Assembly (NCBI GenBank): GCA_028283825.1
Contig: JAPWJW010000003.1
Coordinates: 434,001 to 498,000 of the forward strand
Direction of reading: 5' to 3'
Origin: Azospirillaceae bacterium
GTDB lineage: Bacteria; Pseudomonadota; Alphaproteobacteria; Azospirillales; Azospirillaceae
Length of the DNA stretch: 64,000 nucleotides
This document shows, in pieces, positions 1 through 7,311 of this stretch. Both the position numbers and the translations under genes were made by a program. The notes under the pieces are model-generated. The model did no database searches. It saw nothing but the letters and a program-made list of their open reading frames with translations, and was not told the origin of the DNA. Position 1 is the first letter of the stretch; every line of letters begins with the position of its first letter.

Positions 1-731
1 CCTTGAACCGCTGGGCGAAGGTGGAGCGCGACATGCCGGCCTTCCCCGCCAGTTCCTGCAAGGTCCAGCGGCGGGCCGGATCGCCGTGCAGGGCGGTGAT
101 GGCGGCGCACATCTGGCGGTCCGCCAGGGCGAACAGCCAGCCGACGCCGCCCTGCCGCCCGTCCGCCACATGCAGGCGCAGGGCCTGCACCAGCATCATG
201 TAGGCCAGCTGCTGGGCGATCAGCAGGGCGCCGGGCCGGGGTTCGCGCAGTTCGCGCATCATGCTGTCCATGGCCCAGCGCAGGGTGGCCCTGGCCGCCT
301 CATCCCGAATGTGGACGATGGGGGGCAGCATGCCCAGCAGGATGTCGGCGTGGACGCCGTCCAGGACGAAATGCCCGCCCACGCCCACCGACTTGCCGCC
401 GCCATTGTGGACGACGATGCTGCCGTTGGGGTTGCCGCCGAACACCGTCATGGCGTCGGTCGGCGGCAGGCTGAGGTCGCTGGCCAGGACGAAGGGCAGG
501 CCGCGCGGCAACAGGAAACAATCTCCCAGCGCTCAGCAGCACCGGTTCGCTCCCGCCCTCCACCGCCAGCCAGGCCTCGCCCGAGGCGATGGCGTAGCAT
601 TTGATCCCCCGCACGCCGCCGTGCCCCATCGGCATGTCGTAGCGCATGGACCAATCGCCGCCCATGTCGAAGCCGCCACAGCGGTAGCTGCGCGGGCGCA
701 GCAGGGCCAGCACATCGGACAAGGGATCCAT
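1..731 (-). CDS. AraC-family transcriptional regulator, frameshifted and cut by window edge
   Basis: Reads leftward from ATG at 731 and runs off the window. The N-terminal part (begins MDPLSDVLALL) is a cupin-like AraC ligand-binding domain with the GGDWSMRYD-type opening; after the frame break the protein continues as a cupin/linker region and, near the window edge, a helix-turn-helix (LQELAGKAGMSRSTFAQRF) typical of AraC C-terminal DNA-binding domains. The frame is lost near 524: deleting one base there (the t in aatctccc) joins SAG to DCFLLPRGLPF and restores an open frame to the edge. It is divergent from the SDR gene at 883 and probably controls it (inference from position). It may be a real pseudogene or a sequence error. 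Confidence 0.8.
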
Positions 732-882
732 GGGGCCTCCTTGAGGGCAATTCCGGACGATCGCGAAGATAATGCGGACGCTATCGCATAGATCGTATGG
801 CGGCAATCGCCTAGCGTTTGGGGGCGGGGTGCCTGTGAAGCCACCCCCACGCATTTTCCCTTAAGCGATCAAGGACTTCATC

Positions 883-1779
883 ATGCGCGTTTTCGTTACC
901 GGGGCATCGGGCTTCGTCGGTTCCGCCGTGGTGCCGGAATTGCTGGCCGCTGGGCATCAGGTGCTGGGCCTCGCCCGGTCCGACGCCTCGGCCGCGGCGG
1001 TGGCGGCCAGCGGTGCGGCGGTGCACCGCGGCAGCCTGGAGGATCTGGACAGCCTGCGCCAGGGGGCGGCGGCGGCCGACGCCGTCATCCACACCGCCTT
1101 CATCCATGACTTCACCAAGTTCGCGGAGAACTGCGCCACCGACCGCAAGGTCATCGCTGCACTGGGCGCGGGGCTGGCCGGGACCGGCCGGCCGCTGCTG
1201 ATCACCTCCGGCACCGCGCTGCTGAACCCCGGCGCGGTGTCGACCGAGGACATCGTCCCCACCCTGAAGACCCACCCCATCCCGCGCGTGGCGACGGAGG
1301 AGGCGGCGGCCGACCTGATGGCCCAGGGACTGAACGTGCGCATCGTGCGCCTGCCGCCGTCGGTGCACGGCGACGGCGACCATGGCTTCATGCACATCCT
1401 GATCAACCTGGCGCGGGAGAAGGGTGTCGCCGCCTATATCGGTGATGGCGACAATCGCTGGCCGGGCGTGCACCGGCTGGATGCCGCCCGCCTGTACCGC
1501 CTGGCGCTGGAGAAGGGGGCGGCCGGTGCCCGCTATCATGCGACGGAGGGCGAGGGTGTGCCCTTCCGTGAGATCGCCGGCATCATCGGTCGCCGTCTGG
1601 GCCTGCCGGTCGTCAGCCTGTCGCGGGAGGAAGCGGGTGCCCACTTCGGCTGGTTCAGCCACTTCGCCGCCATCGACGCACCGGTTTCCAGTGAGTGGAC
1701 GCGGGCGCAACTGGGTTGGCAGCCGACGCAGATCGGCCTGCTGGCCGATCTGGACCGCCCGGCCTATTTCGGCGGCTAA
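883..1779 (+). CDS. Atypical SDR / NAD-dependent epimerase-dehydratase family oxidoreductase (paralogue 1)
   Basis: 298 residues. The N-terminus has the Rossmann dinucleotide motif GASGFVG at residues 7-13, followed by a GHQVLGLARSD strand that would select the cofactor. The usual catalytic Tyr-x-x-x-Lys is not evident: the matching segment reads PRVATEE. A PPSVHGDGDHGFM segment and the C-terminal WQPT..LLADLDRPAYF close the domain. It is a close paralogue of the gene at 5625. It is divergent from the broken AraC-type regulator (151 bp gap) and convergent with the MFS gene, overlapping it by 4 bases. The substrate is unknown; a small-molecule dehydrogenase or reductase is likely. Confidence 0.85.
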   Translation: MRVFVTGASGFVGSAVVPELLAAGHQVLGLARSDASAAAVAASGAAVHRGSLEDLDSLRQGAAAADAVIHTAFIHDFTKFAENCATDRKVIAALGAGLAGTGRPLLITSGTALLNPGAVSTEDIVPTLKTHPIPRVATEEAAADLMAQGLNVRIVRLPPSVHGDGDHGFMHILINLAREKGVAAYIGDGDNRWPGVHRLDAARLYRLALEKGAAGARYHATEGEGVPFREIAGIIGRRLGLPVVSLSREEAGAHFGWFSHFAAIDAPVSSEWTRAQLGWQPTQIGLLADLDRPAYFGG

Positions 1780-3041
1780 GGTGAGGGGGCCCGCGGCGCT
1801 TCGGCGCCGTGGGACACCCGCCGCGCCAGCAGCGGGATGGCCACCAGGGCGGCGGCCAGGCCGGACAGGGCGCCGATGCCCAGGGCCCAGCGCGGGCCCA
1901 GGTTGTCCGCCACCCAGCCGACGATGGGCGCGCCGATGGGGGTGCCGCCCAGGGCCACGCCGACACGCAGCGCCAGCACCCGGCCGCGCATGTGCGGCTC
2001 GGTCGATAGCTGCATCAGGGCGTTGGTGGTGTTGGTGAAGGTCAGGGCCGCCACCCCCGTCACCACCAGGGCGGCCGCGAACAGCCAGTAGCTGGGGGCG
2101 AGCGCCGCCAGGCCGCAGCCCAGCCCGAACACGCCGGCCCCCACCAGCAGCGTCCGCATGTTGGGCTGCTTGCGCCCCGCCGCCAGCAGGGCGCCGGAAA
2201 TGGTGCCCACCGCCATCATCGACGACAGCAGGCTGTAGCCCTGGGCGTCGGCGTGGAAAACGCGCACCGCCATGGTGGAGATGAAGATGGGGAAGTTCAG
2301 GCCGAAGGTGCCGATCAGGAACAGCATCAGCAGGATGCCCTTCAGGTCCGGCCGCTTCCAGGCATAGCGGAAACCTTCGGTGAAGCCGCTGATGAAACCA
2401 CCGGGACCCCGCTGGGCACGCGGGTTGGGGCGCAAATCGGCGGTGCGCAGCAGGGCCAGCGACAGGATCACGCCGATGAAGGAGGCGCCGTTGATCAGGA
2501 AGGCCCAGCCGGTGCCCCAGGCGCCGATCACCACGCCTGCCACCGCCGGCCCCACCATGCGCGCGGCGTTGAATGTGGTGGCGTTCAGGGCGATGGCGTT
2601 GGGCAATTCGCCGTCGCCCACCAGTTCGGAGACGAAGGTCTGGCGCACGGGCGCATCGAACGCCGCCGCCACGCCTGACAGGGCCGCCAGCACATAGACA
2701 TGCCACAGCTGCACCAGCCCTGTGACGGTCAGCAGCCCCAGGATCAGGGCGAACAGGCCCATGGCCGCCTGGGTCGCCACCAGCAGCCGGCGCTGGTTGA
2801 AATGGTCGGCGGCATAGCCGGTGAAGGGCAGGAACAGCAGCTGCGGCCCGAACTGCAGCGCCATCACCACACCCACGGCCGAGGCGTTGTGATGCGTCAG
2901 TTCCGTCAGCACCAGCCAGTCCTGGGCCGTGCGCTGCATCCAGGTGCCGATGTTGGAAACCAGGGCACCGCCAGCCCAGAGCCGGTAGTTGTGGTTGCGC
3001 AGCGACTGGAAGGCGTGAGGCAGTCTTAAAGACACTGTCAT
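1776..3041 (-). CDS. MFS transporter (enterobactin/drug exporter type)
   Basis: 421 residues with about 12 hydrophobic membrane segments. An N-terminal NYRLWAGGALVSNIGTWMQRTAQDWLVL segment marks the MFS_3-type exporters (EntS and macrolide-efflux-like), in which this first helix is characteristic. ATG at 3041. It lies just upstream, by 6 bases, of a small membrane gene on the same strand to its right, so 3944-1776 may be one leftward transcription unit (isochorismatase-like, small membrane protein, MFS). The substrate cannot be read from sequence; efflux of a small organic molecule is the family expectation. Confidence 0.87.
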   Translation of the reverse strand: MTVSLRLPHAFQSLRNHNYRLWAGGALVSNIGTWMQRTAQDWLVLTELTHHNASAVGVVMALQFGPQLLFLPFTGYAADHFNQRRLLVATQAAMGLFALILGLLTVTGLVQLWHVYVLAALSGVAAAFDAPVRQTFVSELVGDGELPNAIALNATTFNAARMVGPAVAGVVIGAWGTGWAFLINGASFIGVILSLALLRTADLRPNPRAQRGPGGFISGFTEGFRYAWKRPDLKGILLMLFLIGTFGLNFPIFISTMAVRVFHADAQGYSLLSSMMAVGTISGALLAAGRKQPNMRTLLVGAGVFGLGCGLAALAPSYWLFAAALVVTGVAALTFTNTTNALMQLSTEPHMRGRVLALRVGVALGGTPIGAPIVGWVADNLGPRWALGIGALSGLAAALVAIPLLARRVSHGAEAPRAPSP

Positions 3042-3047
3042 GAGGGG

Positions 3048-3383
3048 TCAGGCGTTTCCGGCATCCTTGAGGTCGCCGCCATGCAGCGGGCCGAAATGAT
3101 GCGCCGACAGCAGGCCGATCGCCAGGAGGCCGGCGCCAAATGCCGCGGCATGGCCGCCATCCGCCAACCGGAAATCACCAACATGCAGGGTGAGGAGGTA
3201 GGCGACCATCAGGTTGGCCCAGCCCCACAGCACATTGACGCGGGATGACGACAGGCCACGCCCCGGCGGCTTGGCAAAGGGGCTCTGGAAGGGGCGCCCC
3301 AGCGTGCCGGCGACGAAATGCGGCACGGCGTTGGACAGGAAGGCGCCGCCGAAGAAGTACGCGACCAGGTGCAGCCAGGGCAT
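3048..3383 (-). CDS. Small membrane protein of unknown function
   Basis: 111 residues with three or four hydrophobic stretches: VAYFFGGAFLSNAVPHFVAG at the start, NVLWGWANLMVAYLLTL in the middle and AAAFGAGLLAIGLLSA near the end. A positive loop (PFAKPPGRGLSSSR) separates the first two. I recognise no enzyme motif. It sits 3 bases from the isochorismatase-like gene upstream and 6 bases from the MFS gene downstream on the same strand, so an operon is likely. Confidence 0.7.
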   Translation of the reverse strand: MPWLHLVAYFFGGAFLSNAVPHFVAGTLGRPFQSPFAKPPGRGLSSSRVNVLWGWANLMVAYLLTLHVGDFRLADGGHAAAFGAGLLAIGLLSAHHFGPLHGGDLKDAGNA

Positions 3384-3386
3384 GGA

Positions 3387-3944
3387 TCAGTTCCTTTCCA
3401 GCAGGCGGAGGATGTCGGCCGTCGTGCCGGTCTCGCCCAATTTCGGAAACACGTTGGCGACGCTGTAGTCGTGCGCCGCCGCCCGGGTGTCGGTCATGGC
3501 GTCCAGCGCCAGGGTGACATGAAAGCCGGCCTCATAGGCTTGGCGCGCGGTGGATTCCACGCCCGTGCCGGTGGCGACACCGGTCACGACCACCTGGGTG
3601 ACGCCCAGCGCCTTCAGCTGCACCTCCAGGTCGGTGCTGGCGAAGGCGCCCCAGGTGTGTTTGGTCACCACGATGTCGTCCGGCTGCCGGTCCAGTTCGG
3701 GAATGAGGTCAGTCCAGCCATCGGGGAAGGTCTCTTGCCGGCGGAGGCGTTCGGTGCGGCCCGGCGCGCCGCCGGCGACGTTGACCAGCACCACCGGCAG
3801 GCCGCGCGTCCGGAAGGCGGCCAGAAGTGCCACGGTGCGCTCCACCACCGGGCCGATGGGGTGGACGGTGGGGATGCCGACGATGCCATTTTGTAGGTCG
3901 ATGACGATTAGGGCGGTGTTGGGATCAAGCGTGGTCAGGGGCAT
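3387..3944 (-). CDS. Isochorismatase-like hydrolase
   Basis: 185 residues with the cysteine-hydrolase/isochorismatase fold: ALIVIDLQNG carries the conserved Asp (residue 16) and VVTKHTWGAF the conserved Lys (residue 95). The position that holds the nucleophilic Cys in nicotinamidases and amidases is Gly here (TGVATGTGVEST, about residue 128). This resembles true isochorismatases, or could mean no amidase activity. It is the first gene of a probable leftward operon with a small membrane protein and an MFS exporter, and the MarR gene lies just upstream on the same strand (28 bp), so MarR control is plausible. Confidence 0.82.
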   Translation of the reverse strand: MPLTTLDPNTALIVIDLQNGIVGIPTVHPIGPVVERTVALLAAFRTRGLPVVLVNVAGGAPGRTERLRRQETFPDGWTDLIPELDRQPDDIVVTKHTWGAFASTDLEVQLKALGVTQVVVTGVATGTGVESTARQAYEAGFHVTLALDAMTDTRAAAHDYSVANVFPKLGETGTTADILRLLERN

Positions 3945-3972
3945 GGGGGCGTCCTTGTTGGCCAGGGAACGA

Positions 3973-4428
3973 TCACTCGCCCGCCAGCCGTTTCAACAGC
4001 TCGATGGCGACCGCCACCTGGTGCTGCTCCGCCACCGACAGCCGGCTTTGCAGGGTGCGGGTCAGCCAGTCCTGGCGGGCGGCGCGTCCATCCGCCAGCA
4101 GGCGGCGGCAATGGTCGGTCAGCGACAGCAGGGTCTGGCGGCCGTCGTTGGGGTCCGGGGCGCCGGACAGCAGGCCGGCGGCCTCCAGGGGGGCCACGGT
4201 GGCGCTCATGGATTGCGGGCGCATGCCTTCGGCACGGGCCAGGCTGGACACGGTGGCGGGGCCCTGCCGTTCCAGCCGTTGCAGCACGGATATCTGGGAC
4301 GGGGTGAAGTCGCCGGGGCTGGCCTGTTCGCGCAGGCGCCGGCGCAGCTTGCCCACCAGGGCGCGTAACTCCGCCGCCACGGCGGCGGCGGGACTGGTGT
4401 CCTGGGGATTGTCGGGGCGGTCGATCAT
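3973..4428 (-). CDS. MarR-family transcriptional regulator
   Basis: 151 residues with a winged helix in the middle: TPSQISVLQRLERQGPA, then VSSLARAEGMRPQSMSATVAPLEAAGLL as the recognition region, and a wing SGAPDPNDGRQTLLSLT with the conserved D..D.R. ATG at 4428. A large, near-perfect palindrome lies immediately upstream (4443-4493), typical of an autoregulatory MarR operator. Downstream on the same strand follow the isochorismatase-like, small membrane and MFS genes, which it probably represses. The ligand is unknown. Confidence 0.88.
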   Translation of the reverse strand: MIDRPDNPQDTSPAAAVAAELRALVGKLRRRLREQASPGDFTPSQISVLQRLERQGPATVSSLARAEGMRPQSMSATVAPLEAAGLLSGAPDPNDGRQTLLSLTDHCRRLLADGRAARQDWLTRTLQSRLSVAEQHQVAVAIELLKRLAGE

Positions 4429-4442
4429 GGTGACGGTTCTAC

Positions 4443-4493
4443 AGATATACAGGTAAACTGTAAATACGATCTTTTCAGTTTACCTGTATATCT
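4443..4493. promoter_or_regulatory. Large inverted repeat, probable MarR operator
   Basis: Two perfectly complementary 18-base arms (agatatacaggtaaactg at 4443-4460 and its complement at 4476-4493) flank a 15-base AT-rich spacer. Each arm also holds a smaller dyad, TACAG-GTAAA-CTGTA at 4448-4462 and a near copy in the other arm, the usual size of one MarR dimer site. It starts 15 bases upstream of the marR ATG, so two dimers could cover its promoter. Confidence 0.75.
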
Positions 4494-4693
4494 ATGGGCG
4501 CCGCGACCCAGCCAACCTTGGCGTACGCAAGGCCCATTAAAGTGAAGATCGTCCCGTAGTGAGTTGAAAATGAATGACTATTGAGCGGCCATGATCTCCG
4601 GGCGCCGAATGGTCGCGGCTGTGCGCTGTTAAAAAATTCTATAATAATATCAAATTGATAGCACTTAAGATTCTCATCTCGGATGAGATCCGC
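4494..4693. other. AT-richer intergenic stretch without a gene
   Basis: About 200 bases between the MarR operator and the end of the leftward XRE regulator. It is clearly AT-richer than its surroundings around 4620-4680 and has no ORF with a plausible start. I see no strong terminator or repeat in it. Confidence 0.4.
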
Positions 4694-5530
4694 TCAAACA
4701 GGGGCTGCATCCACCAATTCCCGGATGCGCTCCCGGTCGACCGGCGTCGGCGGGTTGTAGATCACCAGGCTGAGGTCCGGCCGGCCGTCGACCGCGAATG
4801 AGGAATATTCGAAGGCCAGGGGGCCATGGAGCGGGTGGTTCAGGTGCTTGATGCCGCCAGCCGGGGCATGCACGTCCTTGTCATCCCACAGCGCCTTGAA
4901 CTCCGGGCTGAGGCGGCTCAGTTCCTCGACCAGGGGTTCCACCGCCGCCGCCGCGCCGGCGCGCGCCGTTTCCGCCCGGAAGGCGCCCACGACGAAGCGC
5001 GCCACGTTCAGCCAGTCGGCGTGGGCCGCGCGCACCCGCGGCTCCAGGAACAGGAAACGCAGGACGTTGCGCTGCTCCGCCGACAGGGCGGCATAGTCGT
5101 TCAGGATGATCGTCGCCGCCCGGTTCCAGGCGACGACGTCCCAGGTGGCGGTCTTGATCACGGCCGGGCTGGGGTTCAGCGCGTCCAGCACGCGTTGCAG
5201 CCGGGGGGTGACATCGTCGTGCTTGCGGTAGCGCACCTCCGGCGGGCGGCCCAGGCCCAGCAGGAACACATGTTCCCGCTCCACATCCGTCAGCATCAGG
5301 GCGCGGGCGATGCGGTCCAGCACATCGGCGGATGGCGCACCGCCGCGGCCCTGCTCCAGCCAGGTGTACCAGGTGGGGCTGATGTTGGCGCGCTGGGCCA
5401 CTTCCTCGCGTCGCAGTCCCGGCGTGCGCCGCCGACCGCCGGCGAAACCCAGCGCCATCGGGTCCAGCTTGGCCCGGCGGTCCTTCAGATAGGCGCTGAG
5501 AGGGTTCTCGGTGGTGGCGTGGTCACTCAT
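4694..5530 (-). CDS. XRE-family regulator with MmyB-like ligand-binding domain
   Basis: About 278 residues from ATG 5530 (an in-frame ATG at 5542 is also possible). Residues 5-75 form a Cro/C1 helix-turn-helix (LSAYLKDRRAKL, TPGLRREEVAQRANIS, YTWLEQGR). The rest matches the MmyB-type domain: HVFLLGLGRPPE, TATWDVVAWNRAA, NVLRFLFLEP, and a C-terminal HPLHGPLAFEYSSFAV...LVIYNPP. Such proteins often regulate a divergent oxidoreductase, and here it is divergent from the SDR gene at 5625. A 16-base inverted repeat in between (5553-5568) is a candidate operator. Confidence 0.88.
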   Translation of the reverse strand: MSDHATTENPLSAYLKDRRAKLDPMALGFAGGRRRTPGLRREEVAQRANISPTWYTWLEQGRGGAPSADVLDRIARALMLTDVEREHVFLLGLGRPPEVRYRKHDDVTPRLQRVLDALNPSPAVIKTATWDVVAWNRAATIILNDYAALSAEQRNVLRFLFLEPRVRAAHADWLNVARFVVGAFRAETARAGAAAAVEPLVEELSRLSPEFKALWDDKDVHAPAGGIKHLNHPLHGPLAFEYSSFAVDGRPDLSLVIYNPPTPVDRERIRELVDAAPV

Positions 5531-5552
5531 CCAGGTAGCCATTATAACATGA

Positions 5553-5568
5553 TAAAGTCACTACTTTA
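5553..5568. promoter_or_regulatory. Inverted repeat in divergent promoter, probable XRE operator
   Basis: TAAAGT-CACT-ACTTTA, six-base perfect arms with a 4-base centre, lies between the leftward XRE regulator (ATG 5530) and the rightward SDR gene (ATG 5625). The placement fits control of both promoters; the assignment is inference. Confidence 0.5.
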
Positions 5569-5624
5569 ACAGGATAAGGCGCGCGACGATTTTTGTCTCC
5601 ATCGAAACGTTGGAGACTTTCCCC

Positions 5625-6524
5625 ATGCGGGTATTCGTGACGGGTGCCACCGGCTGGATCGGGTCGGTGGTCGTGAGGGATCTGATCGCCGCCGGGCATC
5701 AGGTGCTGGGCCTCAGCCGATCGGACCAGGGTGCGGACGCGCTGCGTGCCGGCGGGGCCGAGGTGCTGCGCGGCACCCTGGCCGACCTGGACATCCTGAA
5801 AAGCGGCGCTGCGCAGGCCGACGGCGTCATCCACCTGGCCTTCAACCACGACTTCTCCAAATTCGCGGAGAATTGTGAGGATGAGGCGCGCGCCATCCGG
5901 GCGATCAGCGATGCGCTGCGGGGCAGCGGCCACCCTTTCATCATCACCTCCGGTGTGGCGCTGTTGGCGCCCGGCCGGTTGGCGACGGAAGCGGACGTGC
6001 GCGACCCCGCGACCACCCGCTTCCCCCGGGTGTGTGAAGAGGTCGCGGCCGAACTGGCTGGGCAGGGTCTACGGGTGACCACCGTGCGTCTGGCGCCGAC
6101 GGTGCATGGCCATGGCGACCACGGCTTCGTGCCCGGCCTCATCGCCATCGCGCGGCGGACGGGCGTGTCGGCTTATATCGGCGACGGTCAGAACCGTTGG
6201 CCGGCCGTGCACCGGCTGGACGCGGCCCGTGTCTTCCGCCTGGCGCTGGAGGCCGGCGCCCAGGGCGGCCCTTTCCATGCCATTGCGGAAGAGGGAGTGG
6301 CGCTGAAGGAGATCGCGCAGGTGATCGGTCGTCGCCTGGACCTGCCGGTGGTTTCCATCACCCCGGAAGAGGCGCCGCGGCATTTTGGAGCCTTCGCGGT
6401 GTTCGCGGGCATCGACGCGCCGGCGTCCAGTGAGCGCACCCGGGTTCGGCTGAACTGGCAGCCGACGCAGCCGGAACTGCTGACCGACCTGGACCATCCC
6501 GCCTATTTTGGAGGTGCGTTGTGA
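5625..6524 (+). CDS. Atypical SDR / NAD-dependent epimerase-dehydratase family oxidoreductase (paralogue 2)
   Basis: 299 residues from ATG 5625, chosen because a GGAG sits 9 bases upstream and the start aligns with the paralogue at 883; a TTG at 5610 is in frame. It has the GATGWIG dinucleotide motif at residues 7-13, the FNHDFSKFAENC segment, the PTVHGHGDHGFV segment and the C-terminal WQPT..ELLTDLDHPAYF seen in paralogue 1. The canonical Tyr-x-x-x-Lys is again absent (FPRVCEEV). The next SDR gene overlaps its stop, so the two are probably translated together. It is divergent from the XRE regulator. Confidence 0.85.
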   Translation: MRVFVTGATGWIGSVVVRDLIAAGHQVLGLSRSDQGADALRAGGAEVLRGTLADLDILKSGAAQADGVIHLAFNHDFSKFAENCEDEARAIRAISDALRGSGHPFIITSGVALLAPGRLATEADVRDPATTRFPRVCEEVAAELAGQGLRVTTVRLAPTVHGHGDHGFVPGLIAIARRTGVSAYIGDGQNRWPAVHRLDAARVFRLALEAGAQGGPFHAIAEEGVALKEIAQVIGRRLDLPVVSITPEEAPRHFGAFAVFAGIDAPASSERTRVRLNWQPTQPELLTDLDHPAYFGGAL

Positions 6525-7261
6525 GCGGTACCTCAACGCAGCCGATGATGTCGCTGGCGGGCAAGCGGGTCGTCGTGATCGGCGGTTCGTCCGGCATCGG
6601 TTTCGCCGTGGCGGCGCAGGCGCTCGGCTTGGGGGCGGAGGCGGTGATCGCCTCCAGCGACGCAGGCCGGGTGCAGGCCGCCGCCGCCCGCCTGCCGGGG
6701 GCCACGGGCAAGGCCGTCAACCTGCGGGATGAGGCCGGCGTGGCCGCCTTCTTCACCGGGCTTGGCGATTTCGACCATCTGGTCCTCACGGCGGGCGACT
6801 GGGGCACCAGCATGTTCGCCCCGGCGCGGGACGTGGACTTGGAACTCATGCGTGACGGTTTCACGGTGCGTTTCTGGGGAGCCTTGGCCGCCGTGAAGCA
6901 CGCCTGCCGGACCATCGCGGCCGACGGGTCCATCACCCTGACCGGTGGCGTGATGTCCCAGCGCCCGGCCAAGGGCATGCCCTTGGCCACCGCCATCGGG
7001 GGCGCGATTGAACATCTGGCCAAGGGGCTGGCCATCGACCTGGCGCCGGTGCGGGTCAACGCCGTCAGTCCCGGCCTGGTGCTGACCGAGGTGATAAGGC
7101 AGTTCATGCCGGAGGAACGCCGCCAGGGTTTCGTGGCGGGCCTGCCGCTGCCCCGCTGCGCCACGCCGGATGAGGCGGCGGCAGCCTACATCTACCTGAT
7201 GCTGAACGGCTACATCACCGGCCAGATCCTGCCGGTGGACGGCGGCGGCGGTCTGGTCTGA
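6521..7261 (+). CDS. Classical-type SDR oxidoreductase lacking the catalytic Tyr/Lys
   Basis: 246 residues; GTG start at 6521 overlaps the previous stop in a GTGA, indicating coupled translation. GGSSGIGFAV near residues 21-30 is the NAD(P)-binding TGxxxGxG variant, LTAGDWG replaces NNAG, and the C-terminal PVDGGGGLV is typical of enoyl-reductase-like SDRs. The expected Ser...Tyr-x-x-x-Lys region reads GGVMSQRPAKGMPLATAIGG, so the active Tyr and Lys are missing. It may be non-catalytic or use another mechanism. A hairpin at 7267-7293 ends the unit. Confidence 0.82.
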   Translation: MSGTSTQPMMSLAGKRVVVIGGSSGIGFAVAAQALGLGAEAVIASSDAGRVQAAAARLPGATGKAVNLRDEAGVAAFFTGLGDFDHLVLTAGDWGTSMFAPARDVDLELMRDGFTVRFWGALAAVKHACRTIAADGSITLTGGVMSQRPAKGMPLATAIGGAIEHLAKGLAIDLAPVRVNAVSPGLVLTEVIRQFMPEERRQGFVAGLPLPRCATPDEAAAAYIYLMLNGYITGQILPVDGGGGLV

Positions 7262-7266
7262 TGGCG

Positions 7267-7293
7267 GGCGGCCCGGCGTTTCACCGGGCCGCC
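7267..7293. terminator. Hairpin between convergent genes
   Basis: Perfect 10-bp stem GGCGGCCCGG/CCGGGCCGCC with a 7-base loop, between the SDR stop (7261) and the end of the leftward dipeptidase gene (7312). It has no T-run on either side, so terminator function is likely but not certain. Confidence 0.55.
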
Positions 7294-7311
7294 GTCGTCG
7301 GGTCACCGGCA

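Noticed and set aside
811-2706. Long leftward reading frame (631 codons) across the SDR and MFS genes
   Set aside because: It is the antisense/out-of-frame shadow of two well-supported genes in GC-rich DNA; the translation is low-complexity Arg/Ala/Gly without family motifs.
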